Below, piece after piece: positions 1 to 9,460 of a stretch of DNA of 34,400 nt. A program made the translations under genes and the position numbers. Each line of letters starts with the position of its first letter. The first letter of the stretch is position 1. Below the pieces are notes generated by a model that was not told where the DNA came from, made no database searches, and saw nothing but the letters and a program-made list of their open reading frames with translations. Location: positions 1 to 34,400 of the forward strand of contig JAAUOM010000041.1 of NCBI GenBank assembly GCA_012034865.1, read 5' to 3'. Source of the stretch: Acaryochloris sp. CRU_2_0. Lineage in GTDB: Bacteria > Cyanobacteriota > Cyanobacteriia > Thermosynechococcales > Thermosynechococcaceae.

Positions 1-939
1 CCTTGCTGCCGTTGAGCCTGTTCATGGCCAGTCGTCATCAAGTCCCGAACCGCCACATGCCCTTCTACGCCATTGATAAAATCGGCAAGGGAATTAAACC
101 TGCTTCCTCAAATTTACGGATCATTTGGGGAATATAGGGCTGCTTGGTGATCACATGCTTGCGATAGAGCAAGATGCCTATGACCGGAGGCTGATCAAAT
201 GGATCGAACGTACCGCTGAATGGCTGGAGCGGGCACCTGCTTGCCACAGAAAAGGCAGACGTTCAACCCGGTACCACTCTAGATACTGCCGAGGAGATTC
301 AAAAAATCCTGAGTAATCGGGATGGAGCAGACCGATATTAGGGGTTTCAATGGGCGGTGGAATTTCAGCGCTGATGGGTAAATTCAGGTATTTTTCGGCC
401 AAGGTCCAGCACATCGCCGCGACATTTTCTGGACCACCTGCATTCCAATAGCCGTAGATGATCAACCAGTTGCGCAGATCCTGAACCTTCTGCACAGGCA
501 CGTACTTAAGGAGTTTAGGCCCTGATTTGAGAAAGCTGATATAGCCTGCAAGTTTATCTTCTTCTTTACCACTGCTAAATTTGTCGAGGATGAATTTGAC
601 AGGCTTGGGCATACCTTTGGGTTTGTCGCCAATCACAAACTTACCCAGTTGGGTGAGGCTCATCAGCTCTAAGGCAGATTCAAACACCAAACGAATTGGG
701 ATCTCTTGGACGCGCTCTCGTAACCACAGGACTTGGTCATAATCAAAAATCAAACTGCCAAAGAACACATCTGCGCCTGCAAGGGCAGTCGTCACCGCGT
801 CAGGGCTAGTCTGGATATCGCGATCGCTAAAAATACAAACCTCTAATCCAGGACAACGCGCTTGAGCCAATTCTGCCGCACTGACATATAAATCGATGTT
901 AAAAGACTCAAATCCCGCAATCAGAACAATCCGTGCCAT
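1..939 (-). pseudogene. chlH: Magnesium chelatase subunit H-like gene, N-terminal part, frameshifted
   Basis: The reading frame starting at 939 opens with MARIVLIAGFESFN and continues through conserved ChlH/BchH/CobN-type sequence (FFGSLIFDYDQ, LKYVPVQKVQDLRNW, NIGLLHPDYSGFF) to about position 250. Homology then moves to a second frame (PPVIGILLYRKHVITKQ, about 200-95) and again to a third (FINGVEGHVAVRDLMTTGHE, about 90-1), so there are at least two frameshifts. The family is the large porphyrin-binding subunit that, with ChlI and ChlD, inserts Mg2+ into protoporphyrin IX. It normally exceeds 1200 residues, so most of the gene lies beyond the window start. The N-terminus differs from the usual cyanobacterial ChlH as I remember it, which suggests an extra paralogue. 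Assignment to the family is firm; pseudogene status assumes the sequence is accurate. Confidence 0.85.
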
Positions 940-1287
940 CTTTGCAGCCTAAACTTTGTTGACTTCTCTTTTTAGATCTTAATGATCTTTCAAATTTTTT
1001 ATCAGAATTACTAGAGTCAATTTGCGGCGAACTCTAAATCCTGTTCACCACAACCTTTGAGAAGCCCTGACAGGAAAGGATAGGAGCGGTGAATAGGTGG
1101 ATCATTGGCAAAATGATTAATACCATTTTCCCTTGAAGTTGCATTGTTTTAATGGTGCCACTACCGATGATGACCGGGATAAAAAGAGTGCAAATTCATC
1201 TGAAATTGGTATGGGGCAAAGCAAGAAACAATTATCCCCCTAGGGATGGAGCATACCTAGAGATAGACAACCTTGAAATTTAAATCC
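940..1287. other. Intergenic stretch with no recognised gene
   Basis: No convincing ORF, RNA gene or strong inverted repeat is visible. The stretch just above 939 would hold the promoter of the chlH-like gene. It is moderately AT-rich and may include decayed sequence like its surroundings. Confidence 0.5.
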
Positions 1288-1725
1288 CTACAGTAATTCA
1301 ATTTCAGCGGCTAATTTCTTGACTTCTGGGATTGACAAACTACCCTCTACTGAAATAACAAGTCCTTCCTGGATGAAGAGAACTTCGTTGGGGGTAGAAT
1401 TATCCGGTACAGCACAGGACTCTGGTTCAGCACCTTTGGATAGTTTTTTACAATCTTCGACAACATTAATTGACTTACCATTGCTCAGCTTGTCTTCTTT
1501 CCGTGAGAGTATCTTCACGTTTGCTGCATTTTCGTTAGGACGCAGCGTGGTGATTACGACTACCCCGCCAGAACCTTGATAACGAACACTGGAGACAAAT
1601 TCAAAGGCGATCGCATCAGGGGAAATTGGCTCAGAATCTGCGGGTGGAGACCACACTGAAATTTGCTGTGCCAGTTCAGGAGGCGGATTGGTTAACTGTG
1701 CTGCTGGATCTCCGTCAAGACCCAC
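1288..1725 (-). CDS. Hypothetical protein, probably 5'-truncated
   Basis: This is an open frame of about 145 codons. The only start within it is a GTG at 1725, and the frame stays open upstream to a stop near 1768 without an ATG. The translated part begins in a Pro-rich linker (LTNPPPELAQQ) and continues into a beta-rich domain (FEFVSSVRYQGSGGVVVITT) ending in EGLVISVEGSLSIPEVKKL. That ending resembles the ligand-facing domain of exported or anti-sigma-like proteins (DUF4367-like), but this is only an impression. A signal peptide or membrane segment would be expected upstream. That position is occupied by the ISAzo13-like fragment, so the original N-terminus was probably lost to insertion or deletion. 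Function unknown. Confidence 0.5.
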   Translation of the reverse strand: MGLDGDPAAQLTNPPPELAQQISVWSPPADSEPISPDAIAFEFVSSVRYQGSGGVVVITTLRPNENAANVKILSRKEDKLSNGKSINVVEDCKKLSKGAEPESCAVPDNSTPNEVLFIQEGLVISVEGSLSIPEVKKLAAEIELL

Positions 1726-1735
1726 AATTTTTTGT

Positions 1736-1924
1736 CCTTGAGCTATCGGAGAATGTTGACCAACTGCTCAAAAAACATAACTATCGCAAACGCAAAGCCC
1801 AGCGACGCATTGCTACAGGGGAAGCTGACAATCGTAAGAACAATTTGAAACCATTGAAGCCCTGAAGAACTCCTATCAAGAAGCAGGGAACCCCATCTTA
1901 AGCATGGACACCAAAAAAACCTAG
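1736..1924 (+). pseudogene. ISAzo13-type transposase fragment, frameshifted
   Basis: One frame reads VDQLLKKHNYRKRKAQRRIATGEADNR up to about 1836. After a shift the next frame reads QFETIEALKNSYQEAGNPILSMDTKK to a TAG at 1922. This order (a late HTH-like segment, then the first catalytic Asp in the MDTKK motif) is what I recall of ISAzo13-family DDE transposases. Only about 60 residues survive. The fragment is cut off at its right side exactly where the opposite-strand transposase remnant ends, so it looks like the target of that later insertion. Family naming is from memory and moderately sure. Confidence 0.6.
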
Positions 1925-3590
1925 GGCGGCAAAGTTGACTGGAGTAATTTCTGCTCCAGTTGAGCCAAGTAAGTCTGAGGAGAAGGACGGAATTGCCGCT
2001 GTTGCACCCGTTTCTGTTGATGCTGTCGGAGTGTAGAACGAAGCTGCTGCCATTGTATCAGTGGGGACAGTGGCTAGCTCAGAGGCAGGAAACGGTTTCT
2101 GCTGGGTTGCGAGTGCTGAGGTCAATTGCACCGAACCACGAGTCACTGCGGTTTCTGGAGCTACCTTTTGCCCACTACACCGCCGTTGATGATGTCGCCA
2201 TTTCCCGAACGTCTGTTCCGAATCATTGTTGGTTCTAGGAAGATTTTCGATGTCATAGCAGTGGAATAACCCGCCCCAGTAGCTGCGAGTGACTTTGAGA
2301 AATGGGTCAATTGCGCCAACCAGTGGTGCAGCTTGTGGTTTCCATCGTGCCATTGCTCCCAACAATCCTTGAAATTGGCGACGCCCACTACGACCGCAAA
2401 GCTGAGTTTCATTCTGAAGAATTTTTGCGGCTTGATGCACCCACTCAAAGCTTTGAGCAATCGGTTGCCAAAAGACGGCTGTTTGTGCCAGCGCGCGTTT
2501 GAGGATCTGATACAGTTTTGTCAAGGGTTGCGGTAGCCCCCTTTTTGCTCCACTCGTGCTAAGCTCTGCTCAATTGCACTGACTCGTTCTTGCACTCGTA
2601 ATCCTGCGGCATCTAATGGCGGATGACCATCATCGCTCAAAGCAGACCGCACGGCCTGACAGTATCCCTGCATGACTTCATCCGTCACGTCGTCGGCTTG
2701 GTGCTGACGCTCTAGCGTTCTGACTCCTCACACCTGTTTCTTCAACTCTTTTTTGGCATGGCGATCTGCGTCATAAATTTGCTTAGCGGCTTCTTTGAGA
2801 TAGTGAAAATGGCAGAGTTCGTGTGCTACCTCTGGTAACGCGATTGCCACCGCTTTGCGAATTGAATGTTGTCCATCACTGCTCACTCCAGCTATCGGCA
2901 CGGGAAGCCTCCTCAAACAACGCGGCAAGGTCTGGTTGTGTGGCAGAGAGTAATGTTCGTGCCAATAAAATCTCCCCACTCAAGGAGTCTCACATCACCC
3001 ACAACACTTCGTGCCCGACATCCGGTTGCAGTCCATCGATCACTAAGATAACCTGCTGCTGGGCTTGCAAAACAAGCTTTAGCCGCTCATGGTCACTCCA
3101 GCTTAGGGCAACCAATTCGTCATATCGAGCCAGCAGGTTACTCACGGTGCGTTCACTCACAAGTTCCGCTGCTGTAATTGCTGATGAATCTCACCCACGC
3201 TCTGATGCTCTGGGTGTCGCAGTTGCACCACGCCGTGTAATGTGCGGATGCGACGACGGTTTTCGTAGTCCTGCCACATCACTCTACTGTAATGTGGGCA
3301 GTTCCGTTGCACACACGCTAGCATTTCTGTTCGCACGGTGTTGGGTTGAGCGCTAACCAATTTATTCAGCTCGTGTGAGTTTGAACTACCGAGTTCTTGG
3401 CTTGTTAGAAGATGATCATATTTACTGGTTTTGGATTGGCGCACATGCAGAGTATAACGAGTTGCTTAAGCGGTTGTAGCGGCAGCAGCCTAACACTGCG
3501 GTGGTGCGGACGGGTGAGAGATCTTGGTGCTGAGTTCAAGGTTATTTGCCGCCGCACAACTTCACCGTTAGACGGATTGTTTCGATACAA
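1921..3590 (-). pseudogene. Degenerate IS transposase with multiple frameshifts and stops
   Basis: Read on the minus strand, pieces of one transposase appear in order but in changing frames. They are an N-terminal part near 3590-3405, a helical segment (LRTLHGVVQLRHPEHQSVGE) at 3250-3190, a DDE-like core (VILVIDGLQPDVGHEVLWVM) near 3050, and VSSDGQHSIRKAVAIALPEV with CHFHYLKEAAKQIYDADRHA at 2900-2760. The C-terminal region (NNDSEQTFGKWRHHQRRC) lies near 2200, and the tail ends at a TAG at 1923. There is an in-frame TGA near 2729 and frame changes near 3420, 2960, 2500 and 2090. The pattern recalls a cyanobacterial IS family whose name I cannot give safely. I could not find the terminal inverted repeats. 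Confidence 0.7.
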
Positions 3591-3679
3591 TCAAGAAAAG
3601 TTCGTGCGTCTTAGTTAAGATTAAGACTTGTCTAGGATTGCCTTTGAGCGGAGTCCTTGCCTGTAAAAGCAATCAAGCC

Positions 3680-4858
3680 ATGCAAATTTACTTAGACTAC
3701 AGTGCAACAACGCCCTGCCGCCCTGAGGTGGTTGCCGCTATGAATACAGTCTGGAGTGACCATTGGGGCAATCCTGCCAGTTTGCATGAGTGGGGGCAAC
3801 GGGCCGCAACGGTTTTGGAACAGGCTCGGATGCAGGTTGCTGCTTTAATTCAGGCTCCACCGGAATCGATCATTTTTACCTCTGGTGGCACAGAAGCCAA
3901 TAATCTGGCTCTGATGGGGATCGCTCGAACCTTTAGCCAACCCCAACATTTAATTATTTCTAGTGTTGAACATCCTGCCATTACCGAACCTGCTCAGTTC
4001 CTAGAACAGCAAGGTTGGCAAGTCACCTATCTGCCCGTCGATTCTCAAGGGCGGGTGTTGCCAGCGACGCTTCAACAAGCCATGCGCCCAGATACGGCCT
4101 TAGTCTCGATTATCTATGGCCAAAGTGAAGTGGGGACGCTGCAATCGATTCATCAGTTGGGTGAAATTGCTCAGGAGCGGGGGGTGTTATTCCATACCGA
4201 TGCAGTGCAAGTAGCAGGCCGACTCCCAATTGATGTGCAGACCTTGCCTGTTGATTTACTGTCCCTTTCTAGCCATAAATTGTATGGCTCTCAAGGGGTA
4301 GGGGCTTTGTATATACACCCAGGCACCCCACTGCTTCCCTTACTAACGGGGGGAGGACAAGAGGAAGGTCGGCGCTCTGGTACCCCTGCTGTGCCCATAA
4401 TTGCTGGGTTTGGTCTGGCCGCAGAGCTGGCCGCTGCTGAGATCGAGTTAGAAAAAGAGCGATCGCAACAACTGCGCGATCGCATCTTTTCCCAACTCGC
4501 AGACACGCCCTATCTGATTCCCACTGGGGATCGAGAAAACCGTCTGCCCCATCACCTCAGTTTTTGTCTGCATCCTTCTGTGGCTAACCATATCAGCGGC
4601 AAAACCTTAGTCCGACAAATGAATCTGGCCGGGATTGCCATCAGTGCAGGTTCTGCTTGTCATAGCGGTACACTAAAGCCCAGCCCTATCCTCAAGGCAA
4701 TGGGCTATTCTGATCAACAAGCCTTAACAGGCATCCGTCTGACCCTAGGTAAACAGACCACTACATCTGATGCGGATTGGACCACAATGGTCTTGAAACA
4801 ACTCCTCAGCCGACTGTTACCCACAACAGCGACACCCACCGCTGTTGTTGCCCACTAA
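3680..4858 (+). CDS. Cysteine desulfurase (NifS/IscS-type)
   Basis: This is a PLP-dependent enzyme that removes sulfur from L-cysteine for Fe-S cluster and thiolation pathways. The protein from ATG 3680 opens with MQIYLDYSATTPCRP, the classical start of the family. It also has FTSGGTEANNLAL (cofactor phosphate binding), SVEHPAI, HTDAVQ, the Schiff-base lysine in SSHKLYGSQGVGALY, and the catalytic cysteine in SAGSACHSGTLKPS. The length of about 392 residues is normal. An upstream in-frame ATG at 3638 would add a non-conserved extension, so 3680 is preferred. It lies directly downstream of a decayed IS, and the GT28 gene follows after 13 bases, so co-transcription is likely. Which of the several cyanobacterial desulfurases it represents cannot be told. 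Confidence 0.93.
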   Translation: MQIYLDYSATTPCRPEVVAAMNTVWSDHWGNPASLHEWGQRAATVLEQARMQVAALIQAPPESIIFTSGGTEANNLALMGIARTFSQPQHLIISSVEHPAITEPAQFLEQQGWQVTYLPVDSQGRVLPATLQQAMRPDTALVSIIYGQSEVGTLQSIHQLGEIAQERGVLFHTDAVQVAGRLPIDVQTLPVDLLSLSSHKLYGSQGVGALYIHPGTPLLPLLTGGGQEEGRRSGTPAVPIIAGFGLAAELAAAEIELEKERSQQLRDRIFSQLADTPYLIPTGDRENRLPHHLSFCLHPSVANHISGKTLVRQMNLAGIAISAGSACHSGTLKPSPILKAMGYSDQQALTGIRLTLGKQTTTSDADWTTMVLKQLLSRLLPTTATPTAVVAH

Positions 4859-4871
4859 GCAACCTTTGTTT

Positions 4872-6056
4872 ATGACTAAAGTTCTGATTCTCTATTCATC
4901 CTTGGGATCGGGGCATGTGAGTGCGGCCAAAGCGCTATCGGATGCCTTTAGCCAATTCCCAGACGTAGAAGTGCGGGCTGAAGATGCCCTAGCCTATGCC
5001 AATGCTCTCTATCGACGGGTAGTCACAGAAGCTTATGAGCAGCTTAGTGAACGGATGCCCCAGCTTTATAAAGCCTTTTATGAAGGCAGCGATGTGGGTG
5101 AGCTGGAAAAGTCTTTAGATAATAACCTGACCTGGGCTAAGCTAGAGCGCCCCTTCTTTCGGCAATTGGGGGCGTTGCTAGCAGAGGCTGATCCCGATGT
5201 CATTGTCTGTGTGCAGCAGATCCCCAGCCGACTGCTCCAGCTTGTTGAAGATCAGCAGGCCACAGGCCGACCCCAGTATGTCGTGATTACAGATGCGATC
5301 GCCCATAGCACCTGGATCAACTACGGTGTCAGTGGTTACTTTTTACCCAACGACCTCAGCCGTAACTTTTTACTCCAGCGCGGCGTCCAGCCTGACATCC
5401 TGCATGTAACCGGCATTCCCATTAATCTGGAAATTCAGCACCAAAAAAGTCAAGTAGGGATGCGATCGCACCTCAATCTGCCCGTAGACGGTATCCTGAT
5501 TGCCCTGATGGGCGGTGGACTCAATCCAAGGCGCGTTAGTCGACTGGTTCAAGATCTGCTGGCTTACGGTGGATTTGATACCTTAGTGATTGCAGCAGGA
5601 CGCAATCAGAACCTGCTAGACGCCCTCGCAGGCATTGACAGTAATGAGCAGACGACGCTGCGTAAGTTAGGTATGATCGACTACATTGATGACCTGATCG
5701 TGGCCAGTGATTTGATTATCACCAAAGCCGGGGGACTGATCACCAGCGAGATTTTAGCCCGAGGTAAGCCGATGGTCTTAGTCGATCCCATCCCAGGGCA
5801 AGAAGAACAAAACGCCGATGTCATAGAGGCCGCTGGAGCTGGGGTGCAACTGCGATTGCTAGAAATGGTTGCCCCCGCCCTCAGCTATTTGCTTCACCAT
5901 CCAGAACGGCTAGCGGCAATGCGGCAAGCCGCCCTCACCTTAGGCCGTCCGAGTGCAGCCCTGGCAATTGCCGACTATATTGTCCAGCATTGGCAGGCCG
6001 ATGCCCATCAGCTCAAAACCCGTCAACTACCCGGCAAGAAAACCGATGCCCAATGA
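4872..6056 (+). CDS. Glycolipid-type glycosyltransferase (MGDG synthase / UgtP-like, GT28)
   Basis: The N-terminal half matches the MGDG-synthase domain, starting VLILYSSLGSGHVSAAKAL, where the G-x-G-H segment follows the first strand. The C-terminal half has the GT28 sugar-nucleotide site: ALMGGGLNPRR, ASDLIITKAGGLITSE, GKPMVLVDPIPGQEEQNA. The last two stretches resemble Bacillus UgtP/YpfP and plant MGD enzymes, which move a hexose from a UDP-sugar to diacylglycerol at the membrane. Standard cyanobacterial MGDG synthesis instead uses a GT2 glucosyltransferase plus an epimerase, so this is probably an additional glycolipid enzyme. Start ATG 4872 gives MTKVLILYSS. The GH1 gene overlaps its end by 11 bases. 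The lipid acceptor is inferred from family, not shown. Confidence 0.85.
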   Translation: MTKVLILYSSLGSGHVSAAKALSDAFSQFPDVEVRAEDALAYANALYRRVVTEAYEQLSERMPQLYKAFYEGSDVGELEKSLDNNLTWAKLERPFFRQLGALLAEADPDVIVCVQQIPSRLLQLVEDQQATGRPQYVVITDAIAHSTWINYGVSGYFLPNDLSRNFLLQRGVQPDILHVTGIPINLEIQHQKSQVGMRSHLNLPVDGILIALMGGGLNPRRVSRLVQDLLAYGGFDTLVIAAGRNQNLLDALAGIDSNEQTTLRKLGMIDYIDDLIVASDLIITKAGGLITSEILARGKPMVLVDPIPGQEEQNADVIEAAGAGVQLRLLEMVAPALSYLLHHPERLAAMRQAALTLGRPSAALAIADYIVQHWQADAHQLKTRQLPGKKTDAQ

Positions 6057-7566
6057 GCCTTCAGCCGCTGCTCAGTCTGCCCCTTTTCTCTGGGGAGTCT
6101 CTACATCAGGCTATCAGCATGAGGGTGGCTATAATCAAGCTGGACAACCTCAGAACAACTGGGCGAGTTGGGAACAGCAGGGACGCGTGGAGTGCGCGGG
6201 TGCCGCCGCTGAATTTTGGACGCGCTATGAAGCTGACTTCCAGCGCTGTCAGCAGCTAGGACTAACGGCTTTTCGGCTGAGCATTGAATGGGCGAGAGTC
6301 CAGCCGACCCAGCAAGCCCAAGCAGACCCATCTCCTCCGTTTGACCAACAAGCCCTCGATGCCTACAGCGATATACTGGCCGCTTGCCGACACAGGGGGC
6401 TAGAGCCGTTGGTGACCCTGCATCATTTTACCCATCCCGCTTGGCTGGGCACCGATGCGTGGCTCTGTGCTAGCACAGTAGATGCCTATCTCACCTATGT
6501 GATCACAGCGGTCAGCCACATTAACCAGCGTTTGATTGAGGTGCATCAGTTGGCACCCATTGGCTGGTACATCACTCTGAATGAACCCAATATTTTAGTG
6601 ACCAATACCTACTTCAAAGGTGACTTCCCGGCAGATAGTTGGGGTCTTTCACCAGCGCTACAAGCCTATAATCACCTGCTGTGTGCCCATGTTCGAGCTT
6701 ACAATGCCATTCACGATCTGTATGAACAAGCAGGGTGGACAGCTCCACGCGTGTCCCTCAATACCTACTGTAGCGATCTGTATTGGTCAGAGAAAGTCCT
6801 TTGGGATTTACTCAGTAGCCGTCAGCGGGAAATTCCGATTGAGGGACTGGTTCCCTATATTCGTCAACAGGCGGCTCACTGGGAAAAAACCTTAGCCACG
6901 AGTGGGCTTGCTTTTCGGCGCGATTTACCCTATCGCATCGGTCGGCTGCTGCGCAGAGGAGCCAATTGGTTTGCCAAGAAACGCTTTAGTCTGACCGTTC
7001 TTGAGGATTTCTTAGAGATACTAGCAGCATCGCCGCGATCGCAAGTTTTCGATTATCTAGCCTTAGACTATTACGATCCGTTTTTTGCCCATAGTATAAG
7101 ATTCCCAACGTTGTCAGATCTCGAAGGCGCACCCACCTGGCGTAGCTGGGTTATCAGTAACTTTTCCAGTAAATGGTGGGATTGGCGACATTTACCGGAG
7201 GGCCTGTTCTTTTTTTGTCAAACCTATGCTCAGGCGTTTGATCAGCCTATTTTGATCGCAGAAAATGGGATGGCGCTGCGGCGATCGCGCAACAGCGGAG
7301 TGATTACTCAGCGAACAGATGGACTACACCGCAGCCAATTCTTGAGGGAACATATTGAGCAAGTGCGGCGGCTACAACAGGTCAACATTCCACTGCTGGG
7401 GTATTTTCATTGGTCATTGGTAGATAATTATGAATGGGGATCTTATACCCCTCGGTTTGGTTTGTTGTCCCTTGATTTTGAGCAGGGGGCTGAGCGGTTG
7501 ACCATTGATCCTTTAGGAGATTGCCCATCACAAACCTATGCAGCACTGATCGAAAATCTATCCTAA
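6046..7566 (+). CDS. Glycoside hydrolase family 1 (beta-glycosidase-like)
   Basis: A GH1 (beta/alpha)8 barrel is clear: FLWGVSTSGYQHEGG near the N-terminus, AFRLSIEWARVQP, the acid/base Glu in YITLNEPNILVTNTY, YFHWSLVDNYEWGSYTPRFGL, and the nucleophile Glu in ILIAENGMALR. The length of about 506 residues is somewhat above the usual 450. A middle insertion (roughly residues 250-330) contains a basic stretch (RIGRLLRRGANWFAKKRF) that could contact membrane. The start ATG 6046 overlaps the upstream stop, implying translational coupling with the glycosyltransferase. Plant SFR2, a GH1 member, transfers galactose between galactolipids, so a glycolipid substrate is worth considering here. Without experiment it should be called a GH1 enzyme of unknown substrate. 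Confidence 0.88.
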   Translation: MPNEPSAAAQSAPFLWGVSTSGYQHEGGYNQAGQPQNNWASWEQQGRVECAGAAAEFWTRYEADFQRCQQLGLTAFRLSIEWARVQPTQQAQADPSPPFDQQALDAYSDILAACRHRGLEPLVTLHHFTHPAWLGTDAWLCASTVDAYLTYVITAVSHINQRLIEVHQLAPIGWYITLNEPNILVTNTYFKGDFPADSWGLSPALQAYNHLLCAHVRAYNAIHDLYEQAGWTAPRVSLNTYCSDLYWSEKVLWDLLSSRQREIPIEGLVPYIRQQAAHWEKTLATSGLAFRRDLPYRIGRLLRRGANWFAKKRFSLTVLEDFLEILAASPRSQVFDYLALDYYDPFFAHSIRFPTLSDLEGAPTWRSWVISNFSSKWWDWRHLPEGLFFFCQTYAQAFDQPILIAENGMALRRSRNSGVITQRTDGLHRSQFLREHIEQVRRLQQVNIPLLGYFHWSLVDNYEWGSYTPRFGLLSLDFEQGAERLTIDPLGDCPSQTYAALIENLS

Positions 7567-7664
7567 TCTAAATTCTGCTCACACCATTTAAAAAATACCC
7601 GCAATAGCCCTAATAAGATTGGCATCCGTTCTTGTATTGTCTGGGTCATTGGAAACACCTTGAT

Positions 7665-9290
7665 TCATTCCCACTCAATCGTGCCAGGGGGTTTAGACGT
7701 AATATCGTAGGCGACGCGATTCACACCTTTGACCTCATTGACAATGCGGTTGGAAATCGTCTCTAGAAGGTCATAGGGGGCGCGTGACCAATCCGCCGTC
7801 ATGCCGTCTTCACTGGAGACAAACCGCAAAATAATCGGATAGGCATAGGTGCGTTGATCGCCCATGACGCCGACGCTGCGCACGGGCAGCAGAACGGCAA
7901 AGGCTTGCCAAAACTCCCTGTAGGCTCCCGATCGGTTGATTTCTTGGCGAACGATTAAATCCGCATCGCGCAGAATATTGAGGCGTTCGGTGGTGACCTC
8001 ACCAATGATCCGAATTGCCAAACCGGGGCCTGGGAAAGGGTGGCGATTGACAATTTCTTCTGGTAATCCTAGGGAGCGACCCACCTTGCGGACTTCATCT
8101 TTAAAGAGCTTACGCAAGGGTTCAACGAGTTTGAAACGCAAATCTTTGGGTAGACCACCAACGTTATGGTGGCTTTTAATTTTAACGGCGACGCGCTCGC
8201 CAGTACCGGGATCAACGTTGGTGTCAGCCGATTCAATTACATCGGGGTAAAGGGTTCCCTGGGCAAGATAGTCAAAAGGACCCAGACGTTTGGATTCTTC
8301 TTCAAAGACGCGAATGAATTCGTGACCAATGTGTTTGCGTTTTTCTTCCGGGTCGGTGACGCCTTGGAGGCGTTCTAAAAAGCGATCGCGAGCCATAACA
8401 TATTCCACGGGAATGTGAAATTGTTCACGGAATAACTTCACTAGGCGCTCCGGCTCTAGCTTGCGCATAAAGCCTTGGTCAATGAACATGCAGGTTAAAT
8501 TATCACCAATGGCCCGGTGCAGCAAAAACGCTAGGGTGGAAGAATCCACCCCACCCGATAACGCTAGTAAAACCCGTTTATCGCCAACTTTGGCCCGGAC
8601 TTCACGAATGGCTTCTTCCACGAAGGCTTCTGTAGTCCAGCTCGGTTCACATTCACAAATGTGATACACAAAGTTGCGAATCAAGGCTTGGCCGCCCTGA
8701 GAATGGACTACCTCTGGATGGAACTGAACGCCATAGAGTTGGCGATCATGGTGGGCAATGGCGGCATGGGGGGTATTGGCGGTATGGGCTAGAACCTTGA
8801 ACCCTGGGGGTAAAGCAGTCACAGAGTCACCATGACTCATCCACATCGTTGTTTCGTCTTCGACATTGGTCAGCAAGTCCGTGGGGTCATCAATCCAGAG
8901 AGAGGCTTTCCCATATTCAGCCGTGTTGGCAGCCTCAACCTGCCCTCCCAGTTGTTGAACCATTAGTTGCATACCATAGCAAACTCCCAAGATAGGAATA
9001 CCCAGATTCCAGATTTCGGGATCACAAGCCGGGGCATAGGTGGCATAGACTGAATTAGGCCCCCCCGAAAGAATGATCCCCTTGGGATTCAACTGTCGGA
9101 GCTGTTCTACCGAGGTGCGATAGGACAACACCTCCGAGTAAACCTGGGTTTCGCGAATGCGACGGGCAATCAGTTCTGAATACTGAGATCCAAAATCGAG
9201 GATGGCGATCAGGGTGCGATCCAGGGCGGTGTTTGCCAAGACTGAATCTGGAGTAGGGGTAGAAACGGGTTGCTGAGTTGGAGGAAGCAC
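7665..9290 (-). CDS. guaA: GMP synthase (glutamine-hydrolysing)
   Basis: This enzyme converts XMP to GMP using ATP and glutamine, the last step of guanine nucleotide synthesis. The N-terminal class I amidotransferase domain starts at [20 protein letters not shown], with the nucleophile Cys in [10 protein letters not shown] and the His/Glu of the triad in VQFHPEV. The ATP pyrophosphatase loop is [14 protein letters not shown], and the C-terminal dimerisation domain ends with KPPGTIEWE. The frame extends to a TTG at 9368, but a GTG at 9290 preceded by AGGGA at a good distance gives about 541 residues, typical of cyanobacterial GuaA, so that start is preferred. It lies downstream of cbiD on the same strand and is convergent with the GH1 gene. 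Confidence 0.95.
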   Translation of the reverse strand: MLPPTQQPVSTPTPDSVLANTALDRTLIAILDFGSQYSELIARRIRETQVYSEVLSYRTSVEQLRQLNPKGIILSGGPNSVYATYAPACDPEIWNLGIPILGVCYGMQLMVQQLGGQVEAANTAEYGKASLWIDDPTDLLTNVEDETTMWMSHGDSVTALPPGFKVLAHTANTPHAAIAHHDRQLYGVQFHPEVVHSQGGQALIRNFVYHICECEPSWTTEAFVEEAIREVRAKVGDKRVLLALSGGVDSSTLAFLLHRAIGDNLTCMFIDQGFMRKLEPERLVKLFREQFHIPVEYVMARDRFLERLQGVTDPEEKRKHIGHEFIRVFEEESKRLGPFDYLAQGTLYPDVIESADTNVDPGTGERVAVKIKSHHNVGGLPKDLRFKLVEPLRKLFKDEVRKVGRSLGLPEEIVNRHPFPGPGLAIRIIGEVTTERLNILRDADLIVRQEINRSGAYREFWQAFAVLLPVRSVGVMGDQRTYAYPIILRFVSSEDGMTADWSRAPYDLLETISNRIVNEVKGVNRVAYDITSKPPGTIEWE

Positions 9291-9460
9291 AGAAGGTATC
9301 CCTAAGAATGAAGGAGCAGAGCAAAGGGGTGTAGTGATGGCAAAAAGTCGATCAAAGGGATGGAACAAACCCAGCGGCCAAGCCCTGGGTAACGAGCATT
9401 GGCTAAATTGAAGATTGCAGAGCTATTAAAAATGAGTATGAATATTTTTACAAGTTTAGG

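Noticed and set aside
2722-2732. Exact ACTCCTCACAC, the conserved core of the cyanobacterial small RNA Yfr1, with a small hairpin before it and a T run after it
   Set aside because: It falls inside the decayed transposase, where the complementary strand reads V-stop-G-V in place of an expected V-R-G-V. The match most likely arose by point mutation of coding sequence, and the locus is not the usual Yfr1 neighbourhood.
2823-3356. Plus-strand ORF of 177 codons
   Set aside because: It is a shadow of the minus-strand transposase remnant; the translation is Ser/Arg/Cys-rich and not protein-like.
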